Below the pieces are notes generated by a model, which had not been told where the DNA came from, made no database searches, and worked only from the letters and a program-made list of their open reading frames with translations. Below are positions 24,193-34,177 of a stretch of DNA of 62,778 nucleotides, piece by piece; position 1 is the first letter of the stretch, and each line of letters starts with the position of its first letter. Made by a program: the position numbers and the translations under genes. This DNA is from an uncultured Bacteroidales bacterium (GTDB lineage Bacteria > Bacteroidota > Bacteroidia > Bacteroidales > Bacteroidaceae), in contig CADCNQ010000024.1 in assembly GCA_902802815.1 (NCBI GenBank), positions 1 to 62,778 on the forward strand, written 5' to 3'.

Positions 24193-26250
24193 TCAGCCGA
24201 CTTGGCTTCCGCCTTTTACGTCGTCCAGGGTTGTTGTCACAGAGAGGTCGCCGTTGTAGTTGACGGCAGAGAGAATCATACCTTCCGAGGTTTCACCCAT
24301 CATTGTGCGCGGTGCGAAGTTGGCGATGAAGAGCACGCGCTTGCCCACGAGCTGTTCGGGTTCGTACCATTGTGCGATGCCCGAGAGTATGGTGCGGTCC
24401 CTGCCGCTTCCGTCGTCGATGGTGAACTTGAGCAGTTTCTTCGATTTCTTCACCTTCTCGCAGGCCTTCACCAGTCCCACGCGGATGTCCATCTTCTCAA
24501 ACTCCTCGAATGATACGGTGGGCTTCACGGGTGCAGCCTTGTAGGCTTCCGCCTCGTTGGCCTTTATGGTGTCTTCCAATTTCTTTATCTGGAACTCGAT
24601 GTCGCTGTCTTCCACCTTTGTGAACAGCAGTTCGGGCTTCGGCAGCTGTGTGCCTTCCGCCAGCAGGTCCATGCGTCCTATCTGCTCCCATGAGAAGCTG
24701 TCCATTGCAATCATCTCTCTCAGACGCTTGCTGCTGAAGGGCAGGAAGGGCTCGAAGGCGATTGCCAGGTTGGCGGTAATCTGCAGCGATATATTTATTA
24801 TGGTCTTCACGCGCTCGGGATCGGTCTTTATCACCTTCCATGGTTCGGAGTCGGCGAGATACTTGTTTCCGATGCGTGCCAGGTTCATTGCCTCCTTCTG
24901 TGCTTCGCGGAACTTGAAGCCCTCCAGCAGGTTCTCAAGCTTTTCTTTCACGTCGCGGAATTCGGCCAGTGTGTCTCTGTCGAAGTCGGTGAGCTCTCCG
25001 CAAGCGGGCACCCGTCCTTCGTAGTATTTCTGTGTCAGCTGCAGTGCGCGGTTCACAAAGTTTCCGTACACAGCCACTAACTCGTTGTTGCATCGTGCCT
25101 GATAGTCGCGCCAGGTGAAGTCGTTGTCCTTCGTCTCGGGCGCATTGGCTGTGAGCACGTAGCGCAGTTCGTCCTGTCGGCCGGGCATCTCCCGGAGATA
25201 CTCATGCAGCCAGACGGCGTAGTTCTTGGATGTGGATATTTTGTTTCCCTCCAGATTGAGAAATTCGTTTGAGGGCACGTTGTCGGGCAGGATGTATTCG
25301 CCGTGTGCTTTCAGCATCGAGGGGAACACGATGCAGTGGAACACGATATTGTCCTTTCCGATGAAATGTATGAGACGGGTCTCGGGGTCTTTCCACCAAG
25401 TCTCCCACGAGCCCCACTCGGGGTTGTTGTCACAGAGCTCCTTCGTGTTTGAGATATATCCGATAGGAGCGTCGAACCACACGTAGAGCACTTTGCCCTC
25501 TGCGCCTTCAACGGGAACGGGTATGCCCCAGTCGAGGTCGCGTGTCACGGCGCGCGGTTTCAGTCCTCCGTCCAGCCACGACTTACATTGTCCGTAGACA
25601 TTGCTTCTCCACTCTGTGTGGTCCTTCAGAATCCATTGCTCCAGCCATTCCTGGTACTGATCCAGGGGGAGATACCAGTGCTTCGTAGCCTTCTTCACGA
25701 GGGGATTTCCCGTCTCCGCGTTGTATGGGTTGATGAGTTCCTCGGGCGAGAGTGTTGCTCCGCACTTCTCACATTGGTCGCCGTAAGCCTCCGGGGCGTG
25801 GCATCTGGGGCATTCGCCTCGTATGTTGCGGTCGGTGAGGAAGCGCTGTGTCTGCTCGTCGTAGAACTGCTCGGAGGTCTGCTCCACGAACTTTCCTTCG
25901 TCGTAGAGCTTGCGGAAGAAGTCGGACGCCAGCTTGTGGTGTGTCTCGGATGTGGTGCGGCTGTAGATGTCGAAGCTGATGCCGAACTCGCGGAACGACT
26001 CCTTGATCAGCTGATGGTATCTGTCCACCACTTCCTGCACGGTGATACCCTCCTTGCGTGCGCGGATGGTGACGGGCACTCCGTGCTCGTCGCTGCCTCC
26101 GATAAACATCACGGGGCGACCCTTCAGACGCAGATAGCGGCTATAGATGTCGGCTGGAACGTATACACCTGCCAGATGTCCGATGTGCACCGGCCCGTTG
26201 GCGTAGGGCAGGGCGGAAGTAACTGTTGTTCTCTTAAATGTCTGTGGCAT
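24193..26250 (-). CDS. metG: methionyl-tRNA synthetase
   Basis: A 685-residue MetRS. The class I HIGH motif is HIGH at 22-25 in [14 protein letters not shown], and the KMSKS counterpart is KISTS near residue 338. A four-Cys zinc knuckle ([18 protein letters not shown]) is present. The C-terminal 110 residues are an EMAP/Trbp111-like tRNA-binding domain ([20 protein letters not shown]). It ends 4 nt from the converging rsgA. No clear TAnnTTTG box is seen upstream; ATAATTTG at 26314-26321 on the minus strand is a weak candidate. Confidence 0.96.
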   Translation of the reverse strand: MPQTFKRTTVTSALPYANGPVHIGHLAGVYVPADIYSRYLRLKGRPVMFIGGSDEHGVPVTIRARKEGITVQEVVDRYHQLIKESFREFGISFDIYSRTTSETHHKLASDFFRKLYDEGKFVEQTSEQFYDEQTQRFLTDRNIRGECPRCHAPEAYGDQCEKCGATLSPEELINPYNAETGNPLVKKATKHWYLPLDQYQEWLEQWILKDHTEWRSNVYGQCKSWLDGGLKPRAVTRDLDWGIPVPVEGAEGKVLYVWFDAPIGYISNTKELCDNNPEWGSWETWWKDPETRLIHFIGKDNIVFHCIVFPSMLKAHGEYILPDNVPSNEFLNLEGNKISTSKNYAVWLHEYLREMPGRQDELRYVLTANAPETKDNDFTWRDYQARCNNELVAVYGNFVNRALQLTQKYYEGRVPACGELTDFDRDTLAEFRDVKEKLENLLEGFKFREAQKEAMNLARIGNKYLADSEPWKVIKTDPERVKTIINISLQITANLAIAFEPFLPFSSKRLREMIAMDSFSWEQIGRMDLLAEGTQLPKPELLFTKVEDSDIEFQIKKLEDTIKANEAEAYKAAPVKPTVSFEEFEKMDIRVGLVKACEKVKKSKKLLKFTIDDGSGRDRTILSGIAQWYEPEQLVGKRVLFIANFAPRTMMGETSEGMILSAVNYNGDLSVTTTLDDVKGGSQVG

Positions 26251-26275
26251 TGAAGGTATGTTTTTTTTGTGATTA

Positions 26276-26304
26276 GAGCCCCGGCCTTGTTGGGGTCGGG
26301 GCTC
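26276..26304. terminator. strong 11-bp hairpin, probable terminator
   Basis: GAGCCCCG pairs with CGGGGCTC, extended by three inner pairs including one G-T. The hairpin sits between the stop of the 1212-residue gene and metG, both on the minus strand. The 3' side on that strand is A-rich and not U-rich, so the assignment as terminator rests on stem strength and place. Confidence 0.55.
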
Positions 26305-26311
26305 CTATTGT

Positions 26312-26324
26312 GCAAATTATTTGC
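26312..26324. repeat. 13-bp palindrome GCAAATTATTTGC
   Basis: A perfect palindrome with a single central T, 9 nt after the 1212-residue gene's stop. It overlaps the weak metG -7 candidate, so it could be an operator. No other copy was noticed. Confidence 0.4.
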
Positions 26325-26333
26325 TTAATGACT

Positions 26334-29300
26334 TTACTTTAAGATCTGACCTGCAGTGTTGAACTTCTTGCCGTTGCTGTAGATGACAATCTTGTCCTTC
26401 TCGAGGAACTTGCCCTCAGCCTTGCCGGCCTTCTCGTCAGAAGCGGGCAGTGTGCTTACGCCAGTGGGCTGTGGGTAGTCGTCAGCTGCGTAGTAGAGCT
26501 CGATGCCGTCGCAGATGAACCAGCTGGTGCCGCTGAGCTGCCAACGGAAGAAACCGATAGATGTAAATGCACCGCCTTCGGGAACATTGAAGTAGATGGC
26601 CTTAGAACCGAGACCAGCGTATCCGGCATCAACACGAGCACCCATCCAAGCGTTGAACTGATCCATAGAGTTGGGAGTGAACCAGCCCTCTACTTCGCTG
26701 GCGATGCTGCCTGCACCAGCCGTGATGTCCTCTCTCAGGGCCACATAGCGGGCATTCTGAGTGGGTTCAGCAATGGTGTCAGCCTCCTGCATCTTGACAT
26801 ACATACTTGTCCTGTAGTCGAAATCAGCGTCCTCAGCATCGTTGATGGCGTTCGCCCAGCTGCTACGACGGTCCATAGCTCTGCTTACGAAGGTGTAGTA
26901 ACCCTCAGGCAAGAACAGAGGCTGGTAAGCATCGAATATCATCTGATACCATTCACCGCTACCGGGATCGTTAGTGTTGATAGCGTTGGCTGCAGTGCCC
27001 TTCCACTGTATGTCCTCAAGGAAGTCAGGATTGATGAGCTGACCGGTGACATCCTCAGGATCTTCTGCTGTGCCTGTGCCGGATACCTGGATATAGATGC
27101 TACCCAACTGAACGCGAAGCTCCTCCAGGAGTCCATAGTAGAAGTCGTATGTGCTGGTGTAAGCACCGTCGGCTGCAGCTGAGGGATCGAAATCTGCGTC
27201 CATTATAATCTCTCTGTCGAGAATATCAGGTGCTGATCCATATTCCTGTTCATCGTAAACCAACAGGTTCTCCTGATCCTCGTCGGTGAGGCTTATCATA
27301 GAACCGGTCTCAAGAGCGCTCATGTTGTCGTACACGTCGTAAACATTCTGTGCGTACGTCTTGACATCATCGTCGCCAGAGAAGCCGGCAATCAACTCAG
27401 CGAGCTCAGCTTGAGCCTCGTAGAACTTGTTGATAGCATCCTTGTAAACGTCCAGCTTAGCAATCAGGTAAACTGCTTCGTCGTAAGCGTCCTTGTAGTT
27501 CTGATATGTAGCCAGGTCGTCGTTGATAAGCTGCTCGAACTCGGGAATCTTCTTTTTGACGGTGTCGTTCAGGAACACTTCCTGTACACCGCTGCCGTCG
27601 AGAAGGAGCGGGTTGGCGTTAATGGCAGCAACCTTGTCAATCAGCTGAGCGCGCATAGCGTTGCGGTCCTCGCCAAGGAGCTGGAGACGGAAGTTAGACC
27701 ACAGACACCAGCTTCCGCTTGTAGCCAGGTCACCTCTGATACCGATGCGCAGTGTACCTACACCGTCGCCTTCGTCGGTAACCTCACCGTAAACGGTCAT
27801 CGGGTAGCGACCAGCGGAGAATGCGATAGATGCACCGTCCATGCCGTTGGGCACGAGGTACTTGTCCTCACCCTTCTGCCAGAGGTAGTCGGTACCGTAC
27901 TTACCGTTGATTGTCCAGCACTCAGATGTGGCAATAGCATTGCGGACAGCGGGATCTTCGTTCTCGTTGTAGGTCCAGATCTTAGCCTTGTCGGCGTCGG
28001 TGATTCCAGACCAGTCGTCAGCGCTCCAATAGAAGCAGTTGGTACCGTTCTTGGCGATGGTGCCAATCCACTGCTGCTGGTCTTCATTCCACTCGAGGTC
28101 GTCAACGATAGGATCTGCTGCGAGGTGCTGGATCTTGCTGGATACGGTACCCATATAGATTTCTACGGGCACGTTCTCCTCGCCGGTCCACTGACCGTTG
28201 TAAGCAGGACGATAGAATGCGTTTACAGAGATAGAGTAGAGGCCTGCGGGAGCATTCTCCACAATCTGGTAGAGATCGAAGTTTCTCTTCTCGTAAGCTT
28301 CAGCGCAAGGCCATCCGCTCAGACCGCCGCGCAGCTGAGTGATTGTGTTGGCACCCTGCCAGCCACCGTCTTCAGTGAAATCGGGGTTAACGAGCAGGAA
28401 GCTGACGTCCATGCCGGGCTTCACAACAGTCTTCTTAACGTCGTTCATCAGGCCGTTGACGAATGTAACCTCTGCAGTGATCTGCTCGTCGTTCAGAGTA
28501 CGGTTCTGCATGATGTAGTTGTAGCAGCCGTTCACGAAGGTGTAACCGCTGGCTGTAGAACCGGGACCGTAAGCGGAAGCAGCGCCGTTAACGTAAGAGT
28601 TAAGGGCATTCATAGATGCGCTGGGATTGTACTTGCCTTCCTGGCTTGCAATCTGAGTGTAGAGCTTCTTGGCCTTGTCAGATGCTGTGACATAGTTGCT
28701 CCAAGATTCGATGCTGGCCTTCCATGCGTTTTCAGCCAGAACAAAGTCTGCATATCTCTGATCAACTTCGTCGAAAGTGGCGTCGCCCTGCTGCAGGCCT
28801 TCAACCCAAATCTTGAAGTCGTTGTAAGCCTGATCGTAAGCAGTCCATGCGTCAGCAGAACCAACACCCTCGATGGGGAATTTGATGCTGTTGAGGATCT
28901 CCTGAGCGTACTCAGGTACGTTGCTGTAAGACATCAGCTGGATGTTGTCGAAGATAACCCATGTGTTCTTGTCGTTCTTCAGACGGAAACCAATCTCGAG
29001 GTCGTTCTTCTCCTCTGTCAGCTCGAAACGAACGGGGTCAATCATGTACTTGCCTGCAGTGAAAGAGTTAGAAGCCTCACCCATGCTGTTCTCACCACCG
29101 GTGCGCTCGGGCAGAGCAACCTCGGTCTCACCTGCGAATACAACGGGCTTCTCACCGGTAGCACCTCCGTCAAGACGATAGAAACCCTGAGCAGACAGCT
29201 GGTAGCGACCAGCGGGCAGGTCCTTAATCACCTGAGAAATGGTGAAAGTGGAGTGCCATGACTCTGCGCACCTGTTGTCGTCAGCACCGCCGCACAGGTT

Positions 29301-29972
29301 CTTGTTGGTACAGTCGGAGCTGACAGTCCAGTCGGCTGTGCTCTGGTTGCGGCAGAAGTCGGGGTTCTTGATGAGGAAGTTGAAGCTCACGTTGTTGCTC
29401 TGAGCCTTGTCCACCATGTAGGCAAGAGCCTCGTCATAGGTAAACACGCGGAAGAGACAGTTGTCGGTGAGAGTCTGGCTGAACTCCGTGTTGAAACCCT
29501 TCTTGAGGCCCTTTGTTTCGCTCTTGGCCAGGTAGCCGTGAGGAATCTCCACCCAAGCCTCGTTCTCGTACTTCCACTCGCTGACGCACTTGAAGGCGAA
29601 GATGCCGCCGCCCTGATTCTCGATGGACCAGATGCCGTCAACGCTCTTGGTCGTGCCGGCCTCTTCATCGTCAATCACGGTAGCCAGACCGTTGTTGTCG
29701 GTGTAGAGGTTGGTGCCAAGGTTCTTGTTGGCTACACTCACGAGGGTGTTCACGATGTTGTAACCCTCGCCTGTGGCGCCGGGGACGAACTGGAAGATAC
29801 CGGCGTCAGTGCTGATTGCACTGTTGGTACCCCAGTTGTTCTGGGCACCGAGGAACAGGTCTGTCTCTACACTCAAGATGTAGTAGTTCACACCTTCCTC
29901 AATCACATCTACAGCCTTCACGCTCCACGAAGTGAGCAATGCGACTGCCAAAAGAAGTAATTTGTTCTTCAT
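26334..29972 (-). CDS. large secreted multidomain protein with three NPDF modules
   Basis: A 1212-residue protein with a signal peptide (MKNKLLLLAVALLTSWSVKA). An N-terminal beta-type domain spans about 22-180 (YYILSVETDLFLGAQNNWG). Three jelly-roll-like modules begin with NPDF near residues 205, 527 and 981; each has a W-rich strand and a matching end (VIFDNIQLMSY, LWSNFRLQLL, WFICDGIELYYA). Helical linkers separate the modules. The tail GKFLEKDKIVIYSNGKKFNT followed by AGQILK is a second kind of conserved Prevotella C-terminus. No enzyme motif is seen; cell-surface carbohydrate binding is an inference. The leader is about 310 nt long and unusual (see 30026-30245). Confidence 0.75.
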   Translation of the reverse strand: MKNKLLLLAVALLTSWSVKAVDVIEEGVNYYILSVETDLFLGAQNNWGTNSAISTDAGIFQFVPGATGEGYNIVNTLVSVANKNLGTNLYTDNNGLATVIDDEEAGTTKSVDGIWSIENQGGGIFAFKCVSEWKYENEAWVEIPHGYLAKSETKGLKKGFNTEFSQTLTDNCLFRVFTYDEALAYMVDKAQSNNVSFNFLIKNPDFCRNQSTADWTVSSDCTNKNLCGGADDNRCAESWHSTFTISQVIKDLPAGRYQLSAQGFYRLDGGATGEKPVVFAGETEVALPERTGGENSMGEASNSFTAGKYMIDPVRFELTEEKNDLEIGFRLKNDKNTWVIFDNIQLMSYSNVPEYAQEILNSIKFPIEGVGSADAWTAYDQAYNDFKIWVEGLQQGDATFDEVDQRYADFVLAENAWKASIESWSNYVTASDKAKKLYTQIASQEGKYNPSASMNALNSYVNGAASAYGPGSTASGYTFVNGCYNYIMQNRTLNDEQITAEVTFVNGLMNDVKKTVVKPGMDVSFLLVNPDFTEDGGWQGANTITQLRGGLSGWPCAEAYEKRNFDLYQIVENAPAGLYSISVNAFYRPAYNGQWTGEENVPVEIYMGTVSSKIQHLAADPIVDDLEWNEDQQQWIGTIAKNGTNCFYWSADDWSGITDADKAKIWTYNENEDPAVRNAIATSECWTINGKYGTDYLWQKGEDKYLVPNGMDGASIAFSAGRYPMTVYGEVTDEGDGVGTLRIGIRGDLATSGSWCLWSNFRLQLLGEDRNAMRAQLIDKVAAINANPLLLDGSGVQEVFLNDTVKKKIPEFEQLINDDLATYQNYKDAYDEAVYLIAKLDVYKDAINKFYEAQAELAELIAGFSGDDDVKTYAQNVYDVYDNMSALETGSMISLTDEDQENLLVYDEQEYGSAPDILDREIIMDADFDPSAAADGAYTSTYDFYYGLLEELRVQLGSIYIQVSGTGTAEDPEDVTGQLINPDFLEDIQWKGTAANAINTNDPGSGEWYQMIFDAYQPLFLPEGYYTFVSRAMDRRSSWANAINDAEDADFDYRTSMYVKMQEADTIAEPTQNARYVALREDITAGAGSIASEVEGWFTPNSMDQFNAWMGARVDAGYAGLGSKAIYFNVPEGGAFTSIGFFRWQLSGTSWFICDGIELYYAADDYPQPTGVSTLPASDEKAGKAEGKFLEKDKIVIYSNGKKFNTAGQILK

Positions 29973-30025
29973 TTTGTTAGAAATTTGAGTTAATAATAAG
30001 GTTAATTAAAAAATTGGTTTTTTGT

Positions 30026-30245
30026 TTATGTTCAACTTAACTTTAACTTCACTTTCATCAGACTTTGTCTGCGCTTCCTCTGCGCAGCGCCTGCAGAGCG
30101 CCTGCGGAGCTCCCGTGCTTTCCCCAGGATTTCCCGGAGTCTGCTTGGACTCTGCTTGGAGTCTGCTTGGAGGAACACCGATATGTATCTTCCTTGCGTC
30201 ATCCTTGCCTCAGAGTTGCATCAGCCTTGCCAAAGACCACTTTAG
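30026..30245 (-). repeat. array of 11-bp-periodic degenerate direct repeats in a long 5' leader
   Basis: Cut into 11-nt steps, 20 consecutive units can be laid out here, and neighbours resemble each other. Read on the minus strand, 30136-30168 is three units fitting AAGCAGANTCC. The units at 30191-30212 both fit TGANGCAAGGA, 30114-30135 share GGGAAA, and 30081-30102 share GGCGCT and end in GCA. The phase is kept throughout although the sequence drifts. No open frame is conserved through it. It lies between the -7 box at 30296 and the ATG at 29972. Confidence 0.75.
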
Positions 30246-30295
30246 TGGGGGCATTTTACTGCCGCTTTTGTGTTGTTTTCGCGCTTTTAACAACG

Positions 30296-30303
30296 CAAAG
30301 GTA
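30296..30303 (-). promoter_or_regulatory. -7 box TACCTTTG for the 1212-residue gene
   Basis: CAAAGGTA on the plus strand reads TACCTTTG leftwards, 323 nt before the ATG at 29972. No nearer box is visible, so the transcript has a leader of about 310 nt. Confidence 0.55.
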
Positions 30304-30460
30304 GAAAATTTTGAAATACGGCGTATCTTTTTTTTATTTTTTTTTCACAAAAATGCATTTTTTTTTGTTTTTGAGTGAAAAAATTGAAAAAATGCCCGTT
30401 TAAGATTGAAAAACGGAAAACGATGAAACAAAATTATTTGCAGTTCTCGAAAATTTGTTG

Positions 30461-30468
30461 TACATTTG
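30461..30468 (+). promoter_or_regulatory. -7 box TACATTTG for the GT2-DUF4922-SpoIID operon
   Basis: TACATTTG lies 25 nt before the ATG at 30494 and downstream of an in-frame TTG at 30455, which supports the later start. Confidence 0.6.
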
Positions 30469-30493
30469 CCTCAAAATTACACGAAACAAGGAG

Positions 30494-33400
30494 ATGACAG
30501 ATATCTTTTCCAACAGTTCGCTTCTTCCGGAAGACGAAAAGATTGCAGGAAAATACGTGTTGGACGGTTCGCTGGGCTCAACACATACACTGAGGAGCAT
30601 TGCCAAGACGGGCAGTGCGCCTTATATTCTGCTGCATACGAAGCCCGGCACAGTGGAACTGGGCTATCACGCCCTGCATCGCTGGGAGACGCTGATGGAA
30701 GACAGCGGAGCCCACTGGAGCTATGCCGACTACCGCACGACGGAACCGGTGCGACTGATTGACTATCAGGTGGGTTCGGTGAGGGACGACTTCCAGATGG
30801 GGGGGCTCGTGATGGTGAGACGCGATGTGTTGCAGGAATACGTGGAGCAGGAGACGCACGTCTACCAGTTTGCAGCGCTCTACGACCTGCGTCTTTTCTG
30901 TTCGCGCCGGCGTCTGCCGCTGCACATCGGGGAGTTTCTCTACAGGATGGACGAGACGGACACAAGGGCGAGCGGTGTGAAGCAGTTCGACTACGTGGAT
31001 CCGCGCAACAGGGCGGCACAGGTGGAGATGGAACGGGCTTGCACCCGCCATCTGCGTGCCATCAACGCCTATCTGCACGGCGACGAGGTGGATGTGGTGA
31101 AGCTGGAAGAAGGGGAGTTTCCCGTGGAGGCAACGGTGGTGATACCGGTGAGAAACCGGGTGCGCACCATACGCGATGCCATAGAGAGTGTGCTCAGGCA
31201 GAAAGCGCCGTTCAAGTACAACCTGATGGTGGTGGACAACCACTCGGACGACGGCACAACGGAGGAGATAGACAAATTCGACGACGAGAGGCTGATACAC
31301 ATCATACCGGATCGCGACGACCTGGGCATCGGCGGATGCTGGAACCGGGCTGTGCACGACGAGAGGGTGGGCCGATTCGTGGTGCAGCTCGACAGCGACG
31401 ACCTCTACAGCGGAGACGATACGCTGGCGAGGATAGTGAACCAGTTCTACGAGGACGGAGCTGCTATGGTGGTGGGTTCGTACCGCATCTGCAACTTCCA
31501 GCTGGAGACGCTGCCGCCCGGACTCATCGACCACCGCGAGTGGACGCAGCAGAACGGACGCAACAACGCGCTGCGCATCAACGGATTGGGAGCGCCGAGA
31601 GCCTTCTTTACTCCCGTGCTGCGCGAGATACAGATACCCAACACATCCTACGGCGAGGACTATGCCCTCGGACTGATGATATCGCGCCGCTATCGCATCG
31701 GACGCATCTACGACGAGCTGTATCTATGCCGCCGCTGGGAGGGTAATTCCGACGCTGCACTCTCGCAGGAAAAGCAGAATATAAACAATTTATATAAGGA
31801 TAGCCTTCGCAGCCGCGAGATAGAGGCCCGCCAGGCTCTCAACCGTCTGTGGCAGCATGAAGTGAGTCGCGAGGAGGTGGAGACATTCTTCCGCGAGGAA
31901 GTGGAGCAATGGCCCCTGGCCACCACGAACTACAGGAATCTGGAGGAGCAGGTGCAGTCGCGCGCTCTGCCGGTGGGAGAGACGGATTTGACGGTGCAGT
32001 GGAATCCCTCGCGCATCGTATCGACGGCGGCAAAGGTGGATGCCAAGAGTATTGAGGAGCGTCCGTGCTTCCTCTGCGACCATAACAGGCCGAAGGAGCA
32101 GCATGCCCTCAAGATGGAGAAGCACTATCAGATACTGGTGAATCCGTTCCCCATACTGCCCCGCCACTTCACGATACCCTCGCGCCGCCACACACCGCAG
32201 AGCATCTGGGCGCATTTCAGCACGATGAGACGCATGGCCTGGACGATGCCGGAGGATATCGTGTTCTACAACGGAGCGCAGTGCGGAGCCAGCTGTCCCG
32301 ACCACATGCATCTGCAGGCGGGAAGCAGGGGTGTGATGCCGCTGGAGCGCGACTGGAAGATATGGGAGAACCATCTGCGGCGTCTCTTCCCGCTCACGGG
32401 AGCCGGAGCAGCACAGATGCAGGAGGCCGGCAACACGAGCGACCGCTGCGGTCTCTACCTGCTGGAGGACTGGGTGAGTCCCGTATTCGTGATACGGAGC
32501 CTGCCGACAGAACCCGACTCGCTGCTGTGCCAGCGCATATACAAGGCCCTGCCCGTAGTGGAAGGCGAATCCGAACCGAGAATGAACCTCGTGACCTGGC
32601 GCCAGGAAGGCGGTGTGGGACGTGAGGACGAGATAGTGACACTTATCTTCCCCAGAAAGAAGCACCGCCCCGGCTGCTATCCCGATATCATGGTGAGCCC
32701 CGGAGCTCTCGATATGGGCGGTCTCATCATCACGCCGCGTGAAGAGGACTTCCGGGCGATGACGCCGGAACTGGCGGCAGGGATACTGCGCGAGGTGACG
32801 CTGTCGGAGGAGGAACTGCAACCCGTGATAGAAGCGGTGACGGACAAGGAGCCGGCAGAGAAGGATGAGACGAAACAGTCGGTGCGAACCGACGAGCTGC
32901 CGCTGAAGGAGGAAATGGAAGGAGCAAAGGTGACGGTGGGCATCAAGACGGCCCCATCGCTGCGTTTCAATATCAATGGGGAATATACCGCCAAAGGACA
33001 GACCGTGACGGGCGAACAGGTGGTGGTGTGCGAAGAGGGAAGTATCCGATGGAACGGGCAGCTTTACCGCAATCTGTCGTTCTCGCCGCTGACGGAGGAT
33101 GCCACATTCTCCCTGTCGGATGTGACGATAGGTGTGAAGTTTCATTGGGAAAGGCAGGAGACGCAGACCTTCCAGGGAAAACTGCGATTGGTGGTGGACG
33201 AGGAGAAAATCGTAGCCATCAACGAACTGCCCGTAGAGGACTATCTCGTGAGCGTCATATCATCGGAAATGAAGGCGACAAACTCTTTGGAATTTCTGAA
33301 GGCTTCGGCTGTGATATCGCGCTCGTGGCTCTATGCCCAGATGGACCGACGCCGCCATCACAGCGACAGCGACCGGCCAGCATTCTTCGCTTTCACCAAG

Positions 33401-34177
33401 ACGAGCAAGGAATATATCCGCTGGCACGACCGCGAGGAGCACACAATATTCGACGTGTGCGCCGACGACCACTGTCAGCGCTACCAGGGAGTGACCAGGG
33501 CGGCGAATCCCGCCGTGAGAGAAGCTGTGGAGGCAACGAAGGGGCAGGTGCTCGTGTATAGAAAAGACGATGGAACCGTAGAAATATGCGATGCGCGCTT
33601 CTCGAAATGCTGCGGCGGGCGCACGGAAGAATTCCAGTACTGCTGGGAGAATATAAAGAAACCGTATCTGCAGAGTGTGGAGGATCCTTGGTGTAACACC
33701 CACGATGAAGAGGTGCTGCGACAGGTGCTCAACGACTACGACCGGGAAACTCCCGACTTCTACCGTTGGGAGGTGATTCTGGAGCAGGAGGAGCTGCACG
33801 ACCTGCTGAAAGACCATCTCAAGGTGGAATTCGGTGACATACTGGCGCTGGAACCCGTAGAAAGGGGGCCCGGTGGGCATATATCGAAGCTGAGGATAGT
33901 GGGTTCGGAGCGGAAACTCATCATCGGCAAGGAACTGGAAATAAGGAAGGCGCTGTCGCCCACGCATCTGTATTCGTCTGCCTTCGAGGCAACACCCATA
34001 GATATGTCGGGCAAGGAAAATACGCCCGGAAAGGTGCCCGCCGCATTCCGTCTCGACGGAAGAGGATGGGGACACGGTGTGGGACTCTGTCAGATAGGTG
34101 CCGCCGTGATGGGGCAGAATGGCAAGAACTACAGGGAAATACTGGAATTCTACTATAGGGGAGCAGAACTCTTATGA
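30494..34177 (+). CDS. GT2 glycosyltransferase - DUF4922 (HIT-like) - SpoIID fusion protein
   Basis: The 1227-residue protein joins three parts. Residues about 210-430 are a GT-A family 2 glycosyltransferase (EATVVIPVRNRVRTIRDAIE, the DXD-like LDSDDLYSGD near 300 and GEDYALGL). Residues about 515-770 match DUF4922, a HIT/Ap4A-phosphorylase-like domain, with RPCFLCDHNRP, LPRHFTIPSRRHTP and a PDHMHLQ histidine motif near 600. Residues about 890-1227 are a SpoIID/LytB domain (INELPVEDYLVSVISSEMKA, GWGHGVGLCQIGA). No signal peptide or membrane segment is visible, so even the SpoIID part appears cytoplasmic. The start follows AAGGAG at 30488-30493. The stop overlaps the aroB ATG by 4 nt. Its role, perhaps in nucleotide-sugar and glycan metabolism, is unknown. 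Confidence 0.82.
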   Translation: MTDIFSNSSLLPEDEKIAGKYVLDGSLGSTHTLRSIAKTGSAPYILLHTKPGTVELGYHALHRWETLMEDSGAHWSYADYRTTEPVRLIDYQVGSVRDDFQMGGLVMVRRDVLQEYVEQETHVYQFAALYDLRLFCSRRRLPLHIGEFLYRMDETDTRASGVKQFDYVDPRNRAAQVEMERACTRHLRAINAYLHGDEVDVVKLEEGEFPVEATVVIPVRNRVRTIRDAIESVLRQKAPFKYNLMVVDNHSDDGTTEEIDKFDDERLIHIIPDRDDLGIGGCWNRAVHDERVGRFVVQLDSDDLYSGDDTLARIVNQFYEDGAAMVVGSYRICNFQLETLPPGLIDHREWTQQNGRNNALRINGLGAPRAFFTPVLREIQIPNTSYGEDYALGLMISRRYRIGRIYDELYLCRRWEGNSDAALSQEKQNINNLYKDSLRSREIEARQALNRLWQHEVSREEVETFFREEVEQWPLATTNYRNLEEQVQSRALPVGETDLTVQWNPSRIVSTAAKVDAKSIEERPCFLCDHNRPKEQHALKMEKHYQILVNPFPILPRHFTIPSRRHTPQSIWAHFSTMRRMAWTMPEDIVFYNGAQCGASCPDHMHLQAGSRGVMPLERDWKIWENHLRRLFPLTGAGAAQMQEAGNTSDRCGLYLLEDWVSPVFVIRSLPTEPDSLLCQRIYKALPVVEGESEPRMNLVTWRQEGGVGREDEIVTLIFPRKKHRPGCYPDIMVSPGALDMGGLIITPREEDFRAMTPELAAGILREVTLSEEELQPVIEAVTDKEPAEKDETKQSVRTDELPLKEEMEGAKVTVGIKTAPSLRFNINGEYTAKGQTVTGEQVVVCEEGSIRWNGQLYRNLSFSPLTEDATFSLSDVTIGVKFHWERQETQTFQGKLRLVVDEEKIVAINELPVEDYLVSVISSEMKATNSLEFLKASAVISRSWLYAQMDRRRHHSDSDRPAFFAFTKTSKEYIRWHDREEHTIFDVCADDHCQRYQGVTRAANPAVREAVEATKGQVLVYRKDDGTVEICDARFSKCCGGRTEEFQYCWENIKKPYLQSVEDPWCNTHDEEVLRQVLNDYDRETPDFYRWEVILEQEELHDLLKDHLKVEFGDILALEPVERGPGGHISKLRIVGSERKLIIGKELEIRKALSPTHLYSSAFEATPIDMSGKENTPGKVPAAFRLDGRGWGHGVGLCQIGAAVMGQNGKNYREILEFYYRGAELL

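Noticed and set aside
27411..29261. Open frame of about 610 codons opposite the 1212-residue secreted protein
   Set aside because: Antisense shadow; no start site or motif, whereas the minus strand has a signal peptide, repeated modules and a conserved tail.
30026..30245. CRISPR array
   Set aside because: Units are 11 nt, there is no constant repeat with unique spacers, and no cas gene is in the window.
31790..33145. Open frame of about 450 codons opposite the GT2-DUF4922-SpoIID gene
   Set aside because: Composition shadow, His/Arg/Leu-rich without domains.
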